64,000 nucleotides of DNA. Source: Mycobacterium sp. NS-7484. Its GTDB lineage: Bacteria > Actinomycetota > Actinomycetes > Mycobacteriales > Mycobacteriaceae. The stretch covers positions 99,833-163,832 of the forward strand of contig NZ_MBEJ01000127.1 in the NCBI RefSeq assembly GCF_001953975.1. Reading direction: 5' to 3'. The position numbers were made by a program, and so were the translations under genes. Positions 1-7,988 of the stretch are shown piece by piece; the first letter of the stretch is position 1; every line of letters starts with the position of its first letter. Below the pieces are notes generated by a model that saw only the letters and a program-made list of their open reading frames with translations, was not told the origin of the DNA and made no database searches.

Positions 1-49
1 CAAAGGCGGCGGCTCGGTCAAATGCTGCACCTTGGAGCTGCATCCATGA
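1..49 (+). CDS. ddaH: 3' end of dimethylarginine dimethylaminohydrolase (partial)
   Basis: The frame starting at base 2 reads KGGGSVKCCTLELHP and stops at TGA 47-49. A GGGSVKC-type segment carrying the nucleophilic cysteine is the usual C-terminus of DDAH-family amidinotransferase-fold hydrolases, which release citrulline and dimethylamine from methylarginines. Only this tail lies in the window. Its stop overlaps the rocD start (ATGA, 46-49), so the two are translationally coupled. The ddaH-rocD-rocE order matches the M. tuberculosis Rv2323c-Rv2320c cluster as I recall it. The call rests on 15 residues plus context. Confidence 0.72.
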   Translation, partial: KGGGSVKCCTLELHP

Positions 50-1284
50 CCGCCCTCGACCACGTGCAGCCGGCCACCACGACCGCCTCGGCGATCGAAC
101 TCGACAACCGCCATGTCGCACACAACTATTCACCGCTGCCGGTGGTCGCGGTCGAGGCCGAGGGAGCCTGGATCACCGATGTGACCGGCCGCCGCTACCT
201 GGATTGTCTGGCCGCGTATTCGGCGGTGAACTTCGGCCACCGCAACGCCGAGATCATGGCCGCCGCGCACGCCCAGCTCGACCGGCTCACCCTCGTCAGC
301 CGCGCCTTCCACTCCGAGGCACTCGGCCCGTTCGCCGAGGCACTGGCCGGGCTGTGCGGCAAGGACGTGGTGTTGCCGATGAACACCGGTGCCGAGGCCG
401 TGGAGAGCGGCATCAAGGTGGCCCGTAAGTGGGGCACCGACGTCAAAGGGGTGCCGGCCGGCGCTGCCAACATCGTCGTGGCACACAACAACTTCCACGG
501 GCGAACCACGACGATCATCAGTTTTTCCGATGACGACACCGCGCGCCGCGGTTTCGGCCCGTACACCCCGGGGTTCCGCTCCGTGCCCTTCGGAGACCAT
601 CGGGCAACCGAAGATGCGATCGACACGAACACCGTGGCGGTGTTGATCGAACCCATCCAGGGCGAGGCCGGCGTCATCGTCCCACCCGGCGACTTCCTGC
701 CCCGGGTCCGGGAGATCTGCACCAGGAGCAACGTGCTGATGATCGCCGACGAAATTCAGTCCGGGCTGGCCCGCACCGGCCGGACGTTCGCCTGTGACCA
801 CTGGGACGTGGCCCCCGACGTGTACCTGCTCGGCAAGGCCCTGGGCGGTGGCGTGGTCCCGCTGTCTGCCGTGGTCGCCGATCGCGACGTACTGGACGTG
901 CTGCATCCCGGCGAGCACGGCTCCACCTTCGGCGGCAACCCGCTGGCCGCGACGATCGGCACCACTGTGGTGGGGATTCTGCGCCGTGGCGAGTTCCAGC
1001 GTCGCTCAGCCGAACTCGGCGAGCGGCTGCACGAGCGCCTGAGACAACTCGTCGGCCACGGTGTCGATGCCGTGCGCGGTATGGGACTGTGGGCCGGCGT
1101 GGACATCGATCCGGTTCTCGGCACCGGCAAGCAGTTCGGCCTGGCGCTGGCCGAACGCGGTGTGCTGGTCAAGGACACTCACGGCTCGACCTTGCGGTTC
1201 GCGCCGCCCCTGGTGGTGACCGCCGACGAGCTCGACTGGGCCGTTGACCAATTCGCCGACACCTTGGCCGAGGCGCGCCGATAA
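46..1284 (+). CDS. rocD: Ornithine aminotransferase
   Basis: This is a PLP-dependent class III aminotransferase of 412 residues. It converts ornithine and 2-oxoglutarate to glutamate semialdehyde and glutamate. The fold-type I landmarks are present: the MNTGAEAVE cofactor-phosphate segment near residue 112, the ADEIQSGLARTGR segment with the PLP-contacting Asp near 233, and the Schiff-base lysine in LLGKALGGG near 263. I take ATG 46 rather than an upstream in-frame codon because it overlaps the ddaH stop (ATGA) and removes a non-conserved 8-residue extension. The gene is full length here, whereas M. tuberculosis carries it as split rocD1/rocD2. rocE follows after 27 nt. Confidence 0.93.
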   Translation: MTALDHVQPATTTASAIELDNRHVAHNYSPLPVVAVEAEGAWITDVTGRRYLDCLAAYSAVNFGHRNAEIMAAAHAQLDRLTLVSRAFHSEALGPFAEALAGLCGKDVVLPMNTGAEAVESGIKVARKWGTDVKGVPAGAANIVVAHNNFHGRTTTIISFSDDDTARRGFGPYTPGFRSVPFGDHRATEDAIDTNTVAVLIEPIQGEAGVIVPPGDFLPRVREICTRSNVLMIADEIQSGLARTGRTFACDHWDVAPDVYLLGKALGGGVVPLSAVVADRDVLDVLHPGEHGSTFGGNPLAATIGTTVVGILRRGEFQRRSAELGERLHERLRQLVGHGVDAVRGMGLWAGVDIDPVLGTGKQFGLALAERGVLVKDTHGSTLRFAPPLVVTADELDWAVDQFADTLAEARR

Positions 1285-1311
1285 TCGGTTGATCGGCGAC
1301 AAGGAGGCACG

Positions 1312-2808
1312 ATGGCGGCCCCAGCCAACAACCTGACCGGCCAGATGTTGCGGCGCAGACCGGCCATCGGTGCACCGGTGGCCCACGGCGCCTCCGACCG
1401 CCTGCGCCGAAGCATCGGCACGTTTCAGCTCACCTTGTTCGGTGTCGGGGCAACAGTCGGCACCGGCATCTTCATCGTGCTGCAGCAGGCCGTGCCCAAA
1501 GCCGGTCCCGCGGTTCTCGTCTCGTTCGTGGCTGCCGGTGTCGCCGCCGGGTTGTCGGCAATCTGTTATGCGGAAATGGCTGCCGCCGTGCCGGTTTCGG
1601 GATCCACCTACTCCTACGCCTACACCACGATGGGCGAGTTCATCGCGATGGGCGTCGCAGCCTGCCTGCTGCTCGAATACGGCGTATCGATGTCGGCGAC
1701 GGCAGTCGGCTGGAGCGGTTACCTGAACAAGCTGTTGGAGAACGTCTTTGACCGGCGTCTCCCGCACGCGCTGTCGGCGGCGCCCTGGGGTGACGACCCG
1801 GGGATCATCAACCTGCCCGCGGCGGTGCTGATCGTGATGTGTGCGCTCCTGCTGATCCGGGGAGCCAGTGAATCCGCGGCGGTCAACACGGTCATGGTGA
1901 TCCTCAAGCTGTGCGTGCTCGGTATGTTCGTCGCCGTCGCGTTCACCGCGTTCAGCACCGATCATTTCGCCGGGTTCTGGGACAAGGGGTTCACCGGCAT
2001 CACCGCCGCGGCCGGCACCATCTTCTTCACCTTCATCGGACTGGACGCGGTGTCGACCGCAGGCGACGAGGTGAAGAATCCACAAAAGACCATGCCCCGG
2101 GCGATCCTCGCGGCTCTGGTGGTGGTCACCAGCGTCTACATCCTGGTGGCGTTCGCCGGCCTGGGCACCCAGTCCGCCGACGCGTTCGGCTCTGACGAGC
2201 AGGCCGAGGCCGGGATGTCGGTCATGCTCACCGACATTCTGCACGGCCAGACCTGGGCGAGCACGATTCTGGCTGCGGGCGCGGTCATCTCGATCTTCTC
2301 GGTCACCCTGGTGGTGATGTACGGCCAGACCCGCATCCTGTTCGCCATGGGCCGCGACGGCCTACTGCCGCCGCTGTTCGCCAAGGTCAACCCGCGCACC
2401 ATGACCCCGGTCAACAACACGGTCGTCGTCGCAGTGGTCACCGGCGGCCTCGCCGGGTTCGTGCCGTTGGACTATCTGTGGGATCTGGTGTCCATCGGCA
2501 CCCTGGTGGCATTCATCGTGGTCTCGGTCGGAGTGATCATCCTGCGGGTGCGGGAGCCAGAGCTGCCCCGGGCCTTCAAAGTGCCGGGATACCCGGTAAC
2601 CCCAGTTCTTTCCGTGCTGGCCTGCCTGTTCGTGCTCTACGGCCTGCCATCCGTCACCTGGCTGTGGTTCGGGCTCTGGGTCGCGTCGGTGTTGACCTTC
2701 TACCTGTTGTGGAGCCGGCATCACAGTGCGCTCAACGACGGAGGTGACGGCAACGTCCCCGGCCCCGCGGCCGGTGCCGGTGCGGCCCGGCGGAACCTCA
2801 GTACTTGA
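1312..2808 (+). CDS. rocE: APC-family amino acid permease (RocE-like)
   Basis: This is a 498-residue integral membrane protein with about 12-13 hydrophobic helices. It starts at ATG 1312 behind a strong AAGGAGG Shine-Dalgarno. The first helix carries the APC-superfamily GVGATVGTGIF signature near residue 45, where the unwound helix binds the substrate amino group. Length and motif pattern fit the cationic amino acid transporter branch. Coupling to rocD suggests uptake of arginine or ornithine for catabolism, but the substrate is inferred from position. The 3' end overlaps the convergent SDR gene by 11 bp. Confidence 0.88.
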   Translation: MAAPANNLTGQMLRRRPAIGAPVAHGASDRLRRSIGTFQLTLFGVGATVGTGIFIVLQQAVPKAGPAVLVSFVAAGVAAGLSAICYAEMAAAVPVSGSTYSYAYTTMGEFIAMGVAACLLLEYGVSMSATAVGWSGYLNKLLENVFDRRLPHALSAAPWGDDPGIINLPAAVLIVMCALLLIRGASESAAVNTVMVILKLCVLGMFVAVAFTAFSTDHFAGFWDKGFTGITAAAGTIFFTFIGLDAVSTAGDEVKNPQKTMPRAILAALVVVTSVYILVAFAGLGTQSADAFGSDEQAEAGMSVMLTDILHGQTWASTILAAGAVISIFSVTLVVMYGQTRILFAMGRDGLLPPLFAKVNPRTMTPVNNTVVVAVVTGGLAGFVPLDYLWDLVSIGTLVAFIVVSVGVIILRVREPELPRAFKVPGYPVTPVLSVLACLFVLYGLPSVTWLWFGLWVASVLTFYLLWSRHHSALNDGGDGNVPGPAAGAGAARRNLST

Positions 2809-3655
2809 GCACGCCGCGATCGACCGCGATCTGACTGCCCGACAACGTGGCCGACCCGTCACCGGCCAACCACGCCACCACATCGGCAACTTCCTCGGGC
2901 GCCATGAACGCCGCGAGTCCTTCGTTCTTGCCGTCGGTCACCTTGTGATACGGCATCGGCGCAAAACTGTGCAGGAAGCTCGGGAACTTGGCGAAGATCT
3001 CGGCCATCGCCTCCGGTTCGATCATCGGAGTGTCGATCGAGTAGGGATGGATCGAGTTGACCCGAATACCGTACTCGCCCACCTCCAGCGCCAGGGTGTT
3101 GGTCAACGCCACCAGGCCGTGCTTGGAGGCCGCGTAATGACCGTTGCCCGGAGTGGCTTTCACTCCCGCCGACGAGCTGACGATGATGATCGACCCGCCG
3201 TTGCCGGCGTCGATCATGGCCGGAACCGCCGCGCGGATGGTCCGCCAGGTGCCGTTGAGGTTGACGTCGATGACGGTGTCGAACTGTTCTGGGCTGAGCT
3301 CCCACAGCCGGCCCCAGCTGAGCACACCGGCATTGGCCACCACGATGTCGAGCCGGCCGAACTGCTCGACACCGTCGGCCACGACCTGCTGCTGGGCGGC
3401 CAGGTCCCGGATGTCGACCTCGCGCGCGAGTACCTTGCGGCCGGCGGCCTCCACCGCGGCGACCGTCTCGGCCAGTTCCTCCGATGTGGCGGCCGGGTAG
3501 GTGATGGTGTCATCGACCGGTCGGCATACGTCGATCGCGATGATGTCGGCGCCCTCGTTGGCCAGCCGCACCGCGTGGGCCCGCCCTTGACCGCGTGCAG
3601 CGCCGGTGACAAACGCCACCCGGCCTTCCAACGACGTTGCCTTACCTGCCGCCAT
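2798..3655 (-). CDS. Mycofactocin-coupled SDR family oxidoreductase
   Basis: This is a short-chain dehydrogenase of 285 residues. The nucleotide-binding motif TGAARGQGRAHA lies near residue 17, NAG near 108, the catalytic Ser in IIIVSSSAG near 157, and YAASK with catalytic Tyr/Lys near 171. The GAARGQGR variant and the insertion after the second strand are typical of the mycofactocin-dependent SDR subfamily, whose NAD(H) is held non-exchangeably and recycled through the peptide cofactor mycofactocin. No mycofactocin genes lie in the window. It corresponds by position to M. tuberculosis Rv0687. The substrate is unknown, probably an alcohol. Confidence 0.88.
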   Translation of the reverse strand: MAAGKATSLEGRVAFVTGAARGQGRAHAVRLANEGADIIAIDVCRPVDDTITYPAATSEELAETVAAVEAAGRKVLAREVDIRDLAAQQQVVADGVEQFGRLDIVVANAGVLSWGRLWELSPEQFDTVIDVNLNGTWRTIRAAVPAMIDAGNGGSIIIVSSSAGVKATPGNGHYAASKHGLVALTNTLALEVGEYGIRVNSIHPYSIDTPMIEPEAMAEIFAKFPSFLHSFAPMPYHKVTDGKNEGLAAFMAPEEVADVVAWLAGDGSATLSGSQIAVDRGVLKY

Positions 3656-3746
3656 GCCAGGGTCCTTTCTGGAGTCTGGGCACAGGCTAACACCAGAAGT
3701 AGAACGTGTTCCTGGACTGGGGCCAGTCAGTGGGACAACCCAAAAT

Positions 3747-4583
3747 CTAGAGCTCGGCGATGATCTGCTGCCGCTTCGCGGTGTACTCGTCTTCGCTGAT
3801 GGCGCCCGTCGCGCGCAAGGTTTCGAGCTCCTGGAGACGTTGCGCCGTCGAGGGTGCCGGCGGCACGAGCAACGGTGCGCCCGGTGCCGGGGACGGCGCC
3901 GCAGGCGCTGCAGGCGCCGCCTCGGCCGCCGCGCGCCGAACCACAGCCTGAACCTGTTGGCGCGCCGAAGGATTGGACCGCAGATCGATCATGTTGTTGA
4001 TCCCGATGCCATGTGCCTTGAGGATCTGCAGTATCTCCATCAACGGGCCGGACTGACCGGTCAGGTCGTAGGTCTTGTTCTCCTCGGCGATGGCGAACGT
4101 CGCTGGCATCAGCCCACCGATCAAACCGCTTCTCTCCCAATCGATCCGGTACTCGTTGGTGGTCGGGTCGACGAGGGCGACCAACTTGCGGTTGGTGATC
4201 ATCGGAAGCCGTGACACCGAGGCCAGTACTCGATCCTGGCTGGCGAACGGCGCGAGGCCGGGCCCGGAGATCTGCAGGTCCAATTTCACCAAAGGCTGTT
4301 CGTTGATGCGGGTTCCGGTCTCGTGGATACCGGTGACCTGGGCCAGTGCCAGCACGCCGACCTCTTCCAGCCGGCTGTTCTGCGCGACCGACCTCGACCC
4401 GGCGGCGGTGATCCCCAACGCGATCAGCACGTCGACCGCGGTGATCAACAGGCCCGTCCAGAACATCCACTTCATCATCGGATCACCGCCGGTGACGAAG
4501 TAGATGGTCAAGAAAATGGGGCCGACGATGCCACACATCAGCACGAAAGCCTGAATACGTACGTAACGCCAGAAAGTGGACAT
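3747..4583 (-). CDS. Membrane protein with C-terminal SHOCT domain
   Basis: This is a 278-residue protein of unknown function. Two hydrophobic helices lie near residues 10-29 and 39-60. A mixed soluble region follows, then an Ala/Pro-rich linker near 215-245, and a C-terminal SHOCT domain (about 30 residues, with the GAISEDEYTAKRQQI-type core). SHOCT domains are short oligomerisation or regulatory modules found at protein ends. I chose ATG 4583 because upstream sequence in the same frame is Arg-rich non-coding translation and because GGGAG precedes this start. No partner is evident from context. Confidence 0.8.
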   Translation of the reverse strand: MSTFWRYVRIQAFVLMCGIVGPIFLTIYFVTGGDPMMKWMFWTGLLITAVDVLIALGITAAGSRSVAQNSRLEEVGVLALAQVTGIHETGTRINEQPLVKLDLQISGPGLAPFASQDRVLASVSRLPMITNRKLVALVDPTTNEYRIDWERSGLIGGLMPATFAIAEENKTYDLTGQSGPLMEILQILKAHGIGINNMIDLRSNPSARQQVQAVVRRAAAEAAPAAPAAPSPAPGAPLLVPPAPSTAQRLQELETLRATGAISEDEYTAKRQQIIAEL

Positions 4584-4639
4584 CGCGCGCTCCCGTCGTC
4601 GGCTGGGCGCCATCAGATTAACGCCCGCAACCGCCCAGG

Positions 4640-5476
4640 TCAGGAGTGAACGACGCCATCGGCCGCGACGGCCGTCGGCACCACCTGCTGCATCGGCGAC
4701 GGACCCAGCAGCCCGTACAGCGGTCGGGTCCACCGGTACCCTCCGCTGCTGGAGCGGGCGTAGCTGGTGTGCACGGCGATTGCGGTGGCCGTCACCTCGT
4801 CGGCGTCCGGATCGTAATCGCAGACTGCGTCGCCGCGGTCGCACACGCTGATCGTGCGGTTGCCGATCGAGGCGGGCAGCGGGCCCGGGGCATGGGCCAG
4901 GATCGGCCAGTCCTGCGCCACACCTTTACCGGCTCCGCGTATCGCGGTCGCCGTGCCGAGGTTGAGCGTCGGATCGGTCGGCAACCGGTCGCCGTCGGCG
5001 ACCAACAGGGCGGCCGCCAGATTCGGGCTACCGGCCAGAGCCGCCAGATTTCGGTGTACCACCATCGCACCCTGCGAATAGCCGGCCAGCACCACCTTGG
5101 TCGACGGGCACTGCTGGGTGAACGCCGCATACTGGTTGGCCAGCGCCGCCACCCCGGCGTCCACACTGCTCATGAAACCGCCCCAGCCCAGCAGGTCGCC
5201 GTCGGCGGGGACCGGCGCGGCGGGATAGACCACGGCCTCGGCAGTCATCGTCCGGCCGTCCTGCTGCACCCACCCGCCGAGGTCTCGCAGAGAGTTGTAG
5301 ACCACCCGGCCCATGCCGGCATCGGCCGTCGGATCGTCACGCTCACCGGAACCGGCGACGCCGATCCAGTGGACATCCGGGCAACCGGGCGCCGCCTGTG
5401 CTGGGCTCGCGGCCAGCCCGACCGCCGACCCACCGAGCACGGCGGCCGCCGCCAACGCCCACATCTGTCGCAACAT
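4640..5476 (-). CDS. Secreted cutinase-family serine hydrolase
   Basis: This is a 278-residue exported alpha/beta hydrolase of the cutinase / culture-filtrate-protein family. It has an N-terminal signal peptide ending at the Ala-rich PAQAAPG near residue 30. The nucleophile elbow is GYSQGAMV near 133, a candidate catalytic Asp lies in the CDRGDAVCDYDPD segment, and a His in IAVHTSYA. Paired cysteines suit an oxidised extracellular fold. Mycobacterial relatives act as esterases, phospholipases or lipases on host or envelope lipids; the substrate here is not known. I prefer ATG 5476 over an upstream in-frame start because a signal peptide should begin there and GGGGA precedes it. Confidence 0.86.
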   Translation of the reverse strand: MLRQMWALAAAAVLGGSAVGLAASPAQAAPGCPDVHWIGVAGSGERDDPTADAGMGRVVYNSLRDLGGWVQQDGRTMTAEAVVYPAAPVPADGDLLGWGGFMSSVDAGVAALANQYAAFTQQCPSTKVVLAGYSQGAMVVHRNLAALAGSPNLAAALLVADGDRLPTDPTLNLGTATAIRGAGKGVAQDWPILAHAPGPLPASIGNRTISVCDRGDAVCDYDPDADEVTATAIAVHTSYARSSSGGYRWTRPLYGLLGPSPMQQVVPTAVAADGVVHS

Positions 5477-5594
5477 GTCGTCCCCAACCCGTGTAGCTCG
5501 TCTATGCAATAGAGATCGGCTCAGCTGTCACACGCGTTACACCGAACGAGAATCCAGGCCAACGCACGAAACGGCGCCCACCACATGGGAGGGA

Positions 5595-6596
5595 TCAGAA
5601 CGGGAGCCCGATCGCCCGGGTGATGCTCGGCAGCTTGGCGAACGGATCCTCGAAATGCGGCAGCTGCGGCGGCGGGATTTTCGTCCAATCGATCGGCGGG
5701 AGCTGCGGTGGTGGGATCTTCGTCCAATCAATCGGCGGCAGCTGCGGCGGGGGGACCTTCGTCCAGTCCACCGCAGGAAGGTTCGCACCGGCTGCAACGG
5801 CCGGGCCCAGCATCAACGCCGATAGCCCGTCCGCCGGAGGTACCGCCGGATTTCCCCAGGGATTCTGGCGGTTCTGGTTGTCCCACGCGATGAGGAAGTT
5901 GGCCAACACGTTCAGTGCCCCGTTGCCGACCCACCCCGTCGTCCCGGTCACGGCACTGATCAACGCGTCGATACCGGGCTGTGCGTTCGCCGCCGCAACG
6001 GCGGACTGCCAGGCGGGGTTCACCGGTCCGAGGCCGAAGTCGAGAGCCGGCCAGGCCGGTGCGGCGGCCGATGCTGGGGGCACGGCAGCAGGAGCCGCCG
6101 ACACAGCCGGGACCGGCGGAGCCGGCGAAACGACCTTGGCCGGCGGCACGGTCGGGACGGCGAAGATGTCGGCCAGTCCCCCACCCGAATCGATCGCAGG
6201 TGTGGCCGCAGCGACGGGCTTCGGGGCGGAGGCCGACGGTGACGTCGGCAGAAGTGCTTCCAAGTTGGGTGCGACCGAGTGGGCGGCAACCGGTTTCGCC
6301 GGTGCCGGTGCCAGCGCTGGCGCTGGCGCCGGTGCCGCGGGCGACGACGCGGCGACGGCCGGGCCCGTGTTCTCGGCCGGCGCGGTCTCCGGCCGCTTTG
6401 TGGTCACCCCGATCAGAGCCGCTACCGCGACAACGGCGACTGTCGTCGAGATGCCCGCGACGATTCGCGACGGGGTCAGCTGACCGCGGATCTGTTCGGC
6501 GCGCGCCGTCACCGTCGGCGTCGGTTCGGTTACCTCGACGTCCACGTCATACCTCGGCTTTCGGCGGGAGCTCGTAGCCGTCAACTCTTTCGCCAT
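5595..6596 (-). CDS. Pro/Ala-rich membrane-anchored protein with tandem DWTK repeats
   Basis: This is a 333-residue protein of unknown function. It has an N-terminal charged segment of about 44 residues, one transmembrane helix near 45-67, a long Ala/Pro low-complexity stalk to about 190, and a compact region near 195-260 rich in Trp and Asn. Three copies of a 12-residue repeat follow, (I/V)DWTK(I/V)PPPQLP, before a short tail. The topology suggests a short cytoplasmic N-terminus and an extracytoplasmic stalk crossing the cell wall. Position is similar to that of Rv0686, also annotated as a membrane protein. No catalytic motif is visible. Confidence 0.75.
   Translation of the reverse strand: MAKELTATSSRRKPRYDVDVEVTEPTPTVTARAEQIRGQLTPSRIVAGISTTVAVVAVAALIGVTTKRPETAPAENTGPAVAASSPAAPAPAPALAPAPAKPVAAHSVAPNLEALLPTSPSASAPKPVAAATPAIDSGGGLADIFAVPTVPPAKVVSPAPPVPAVSAAPAAVPPASAAAPAWPALDFGLGPVNPAWQSAVAAANAQPGIDALISAVTGTTGWVGNGALNVLANFLIAWDNQNRQNPWGNPAVPPADGLSALMLGPAVAAGANLPAVDWTKVPPPQLPPIDWTKIPPPQLPPIDWTKIPPPQLPHFEDPFAKLPSITRAIGLPF
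5658..5768 (-). repeat. Three tandem 36-bp coding repeats
   Basis: Three consecutive 36-bp units in the 3' part of the Pro/Ala-rich gene encode IDWTKIPPPQLP or VDWTKVPPPQLP. Nucleotide identity between units is high but third positions differ, so the copies are not brand new. The unit length keeps the frame, so gain or loss of units would change stalk length without a frameshift. Boundaries are approximate. Confidence 0.85.
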
Positions 6597-6657
6597 CGGC
6601 TAATGGCGCACTATATCGAGTCCCCACGTGTCCAGGCCAGAAGTCCGTGGAATAGCA

Positions 6658-6689
6658 AACGGCGCCCACCCTTTCGGGTGAGCGCCGTT
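6658..6689 (-). terminator. Hairpin downstream of tuf
   Basis: AACGGCGC and GCGCCGTT flank an inner CACCC/GGGTG stem with a TTTC loop; one mismatch separates the two helices. It lies 20 nt past the tuf stop on the minus strand and is the likely end of the str operon. There is no strong U-tract, which is common for mycobacterial terminators. Confidence 0.8.
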
Positions 6690-6709
6690 CGTCGTGCTAG
6701 GTCAGATCA

Positions 6710-7900
6710 TCACTTGATGATCTTGGTAACCCGGCCGGCGCCGACGGTACGGCCGCCCTCGCGGATCGCGAAGCGCAGGCCCTCGTCCATGGCGACGGGC
6801 TGGATCAGCTTGACGGAGATGTCGGTGTTGTCACCGGGCATCACCATCTCGGTGCCCTCGGGCAGGGTCACCACGCCGGTCACGTCCGTGGTACGGAAGT
6901 AGAACTGCGGACGGTAGTTGTTGAAGAACGGCGTGTGGCGGCCACCCTCGTCCTTGGACAGGATGTAGACGCTGCCCTCGAACTCGGTGTGCGGGGTGGT
7001 GGTGCCGGGCTTGACCACAACCTGGCCACGCTCGACGTCCTCGCGCTTGATGCCACGAACCAGCAGACCGACGTTGTCGCCGGCCTGGCCCTGGTCGAGC
7101 AGCTTGCGGAACATTTCCACACCGGTGACGGTGGTCTTGGTCGTGGTCGGGCGGATGCCGACGATCTCGACCTCTTCGTTGACGTTGATCACGCCACGCT
7201 CGACGCGACCGGTCACCACGGTGCCACGACCGGTGATGGTGAAGACGTCCTCGACGGGCATCAGGAACGGCTTGTCGGTCTCACGAACCGGATCCGGGAT
7301 CGACTCGTCGACGGCCTCCATGAGGTCCTCGACCGACTTGACCCACTTGGGGTCACCCTCGAGCGCCTTCAGCGCGGAGACCCGGATCACCGGGGCGTCC
7401 TCGTCGAAGTCCTGGGCGGCCAGCAGTTCGCGGACCTCCATCTCGACGAGCTCGAGGAGCTCCTCGTCGTCGACCATGTCCGACTTGTTCAGCGCCACGA
7501 GGATGTAGGGCACACCCACCTGACGGCCCAGCAGCACGTGCTCGCGGGTCTGCGGCATCGGGCCGTCGGTCGCGGCGACCACCAGGATCGCGCCGTCCAT
7601 CTGGGCGGCACCGGTGATCATGTTCTTGATGTAGTCGGCGTGGCCGGGGGCGTCCACGTGTGCGTAGTGGCGCTTCTCGGTCTGGTACTCAACATGCGAG
7701 ATGTTGATGGTGATACCGCGCTGACGCTCTTCAGGCGCGTTGTCGATCTGGTCGAATGCGCGCGACTCGTTCAAATCGGGGTACTTGTCGTGCAGAACCT
7801 TGGTGATTGCTGCGGTGAGCGTGGTCTTGCCGTGGTCAACGTGACCGATGGTCCCGATGTTGACGTGCGGCTTCGTCCGCTCGAACTTCGCCTTCGCCAC
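6710..7900 (-). CDS. tuf: Elongation factor Tu
   Basis: This is the 396-residue translational GTPase that delivers aminoacyl-tRNA to the ribosome. The G1 motif GHVDHGKT lies near residue 18, DAPGHAD (G3) near 81, NKSD (G4) near 136, and the catalytic His follows the DAPG motif. The C-terminal beta-barrel domains are complete and it ends in the expected VTKIIK. It starts with GTG. It is the last gene of the str operon, 88 nt after fusA. Confidence 0.98.
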   Translation of the reverse strand: MAKAKFERTKPHVNIGTIGHVDHGKTTLTAAITKVLHDKYPDLNESRAFDQIDNAPEERQRGITINISHVEYQTEKRHYAHVDAPGHADYIKNMITGAAQMDGAILVVAATDGPMPQTREHVLLGRQVGVPYILVALNKSDMVDDEELLELVEMEVRELLAAQDFDEDAPVIRVSALKALEGDPKWVKSVEDLMEAVDESIPDPVRETDKPFLMPVEDVFTITGRGTVVTGRVERGVINVNEEVEIVGIRPTTTKTTVTGVEMFRKLLDQGQAGDNVGLLVRGIKREDVERGQVVVKPGTTTPHTEFEGSVYILSKDEGGRHTPFFNNYRPQFYFRTTDVTGVVTLPEGTEMVMPGDNTDISVKLIQPVAMDEGLRFAIREGGRTVGAGRVTKIIK

Positions 7901-7988
7901 TGTGGTGTCCTCCTGGACTGTGTTGGTGCTTGTACTTAAGCAGTGTTGATGTGTTCAGTTGTGATTCCGCTGAGGGGCGGGCCAGAGC

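Noticed and set aside
5658..5768. Three 36-bp repeats considered as a small CRISPR array
   Set aside because: There are no spacers; the units are contiguous, in frame and encode a protein repeat.
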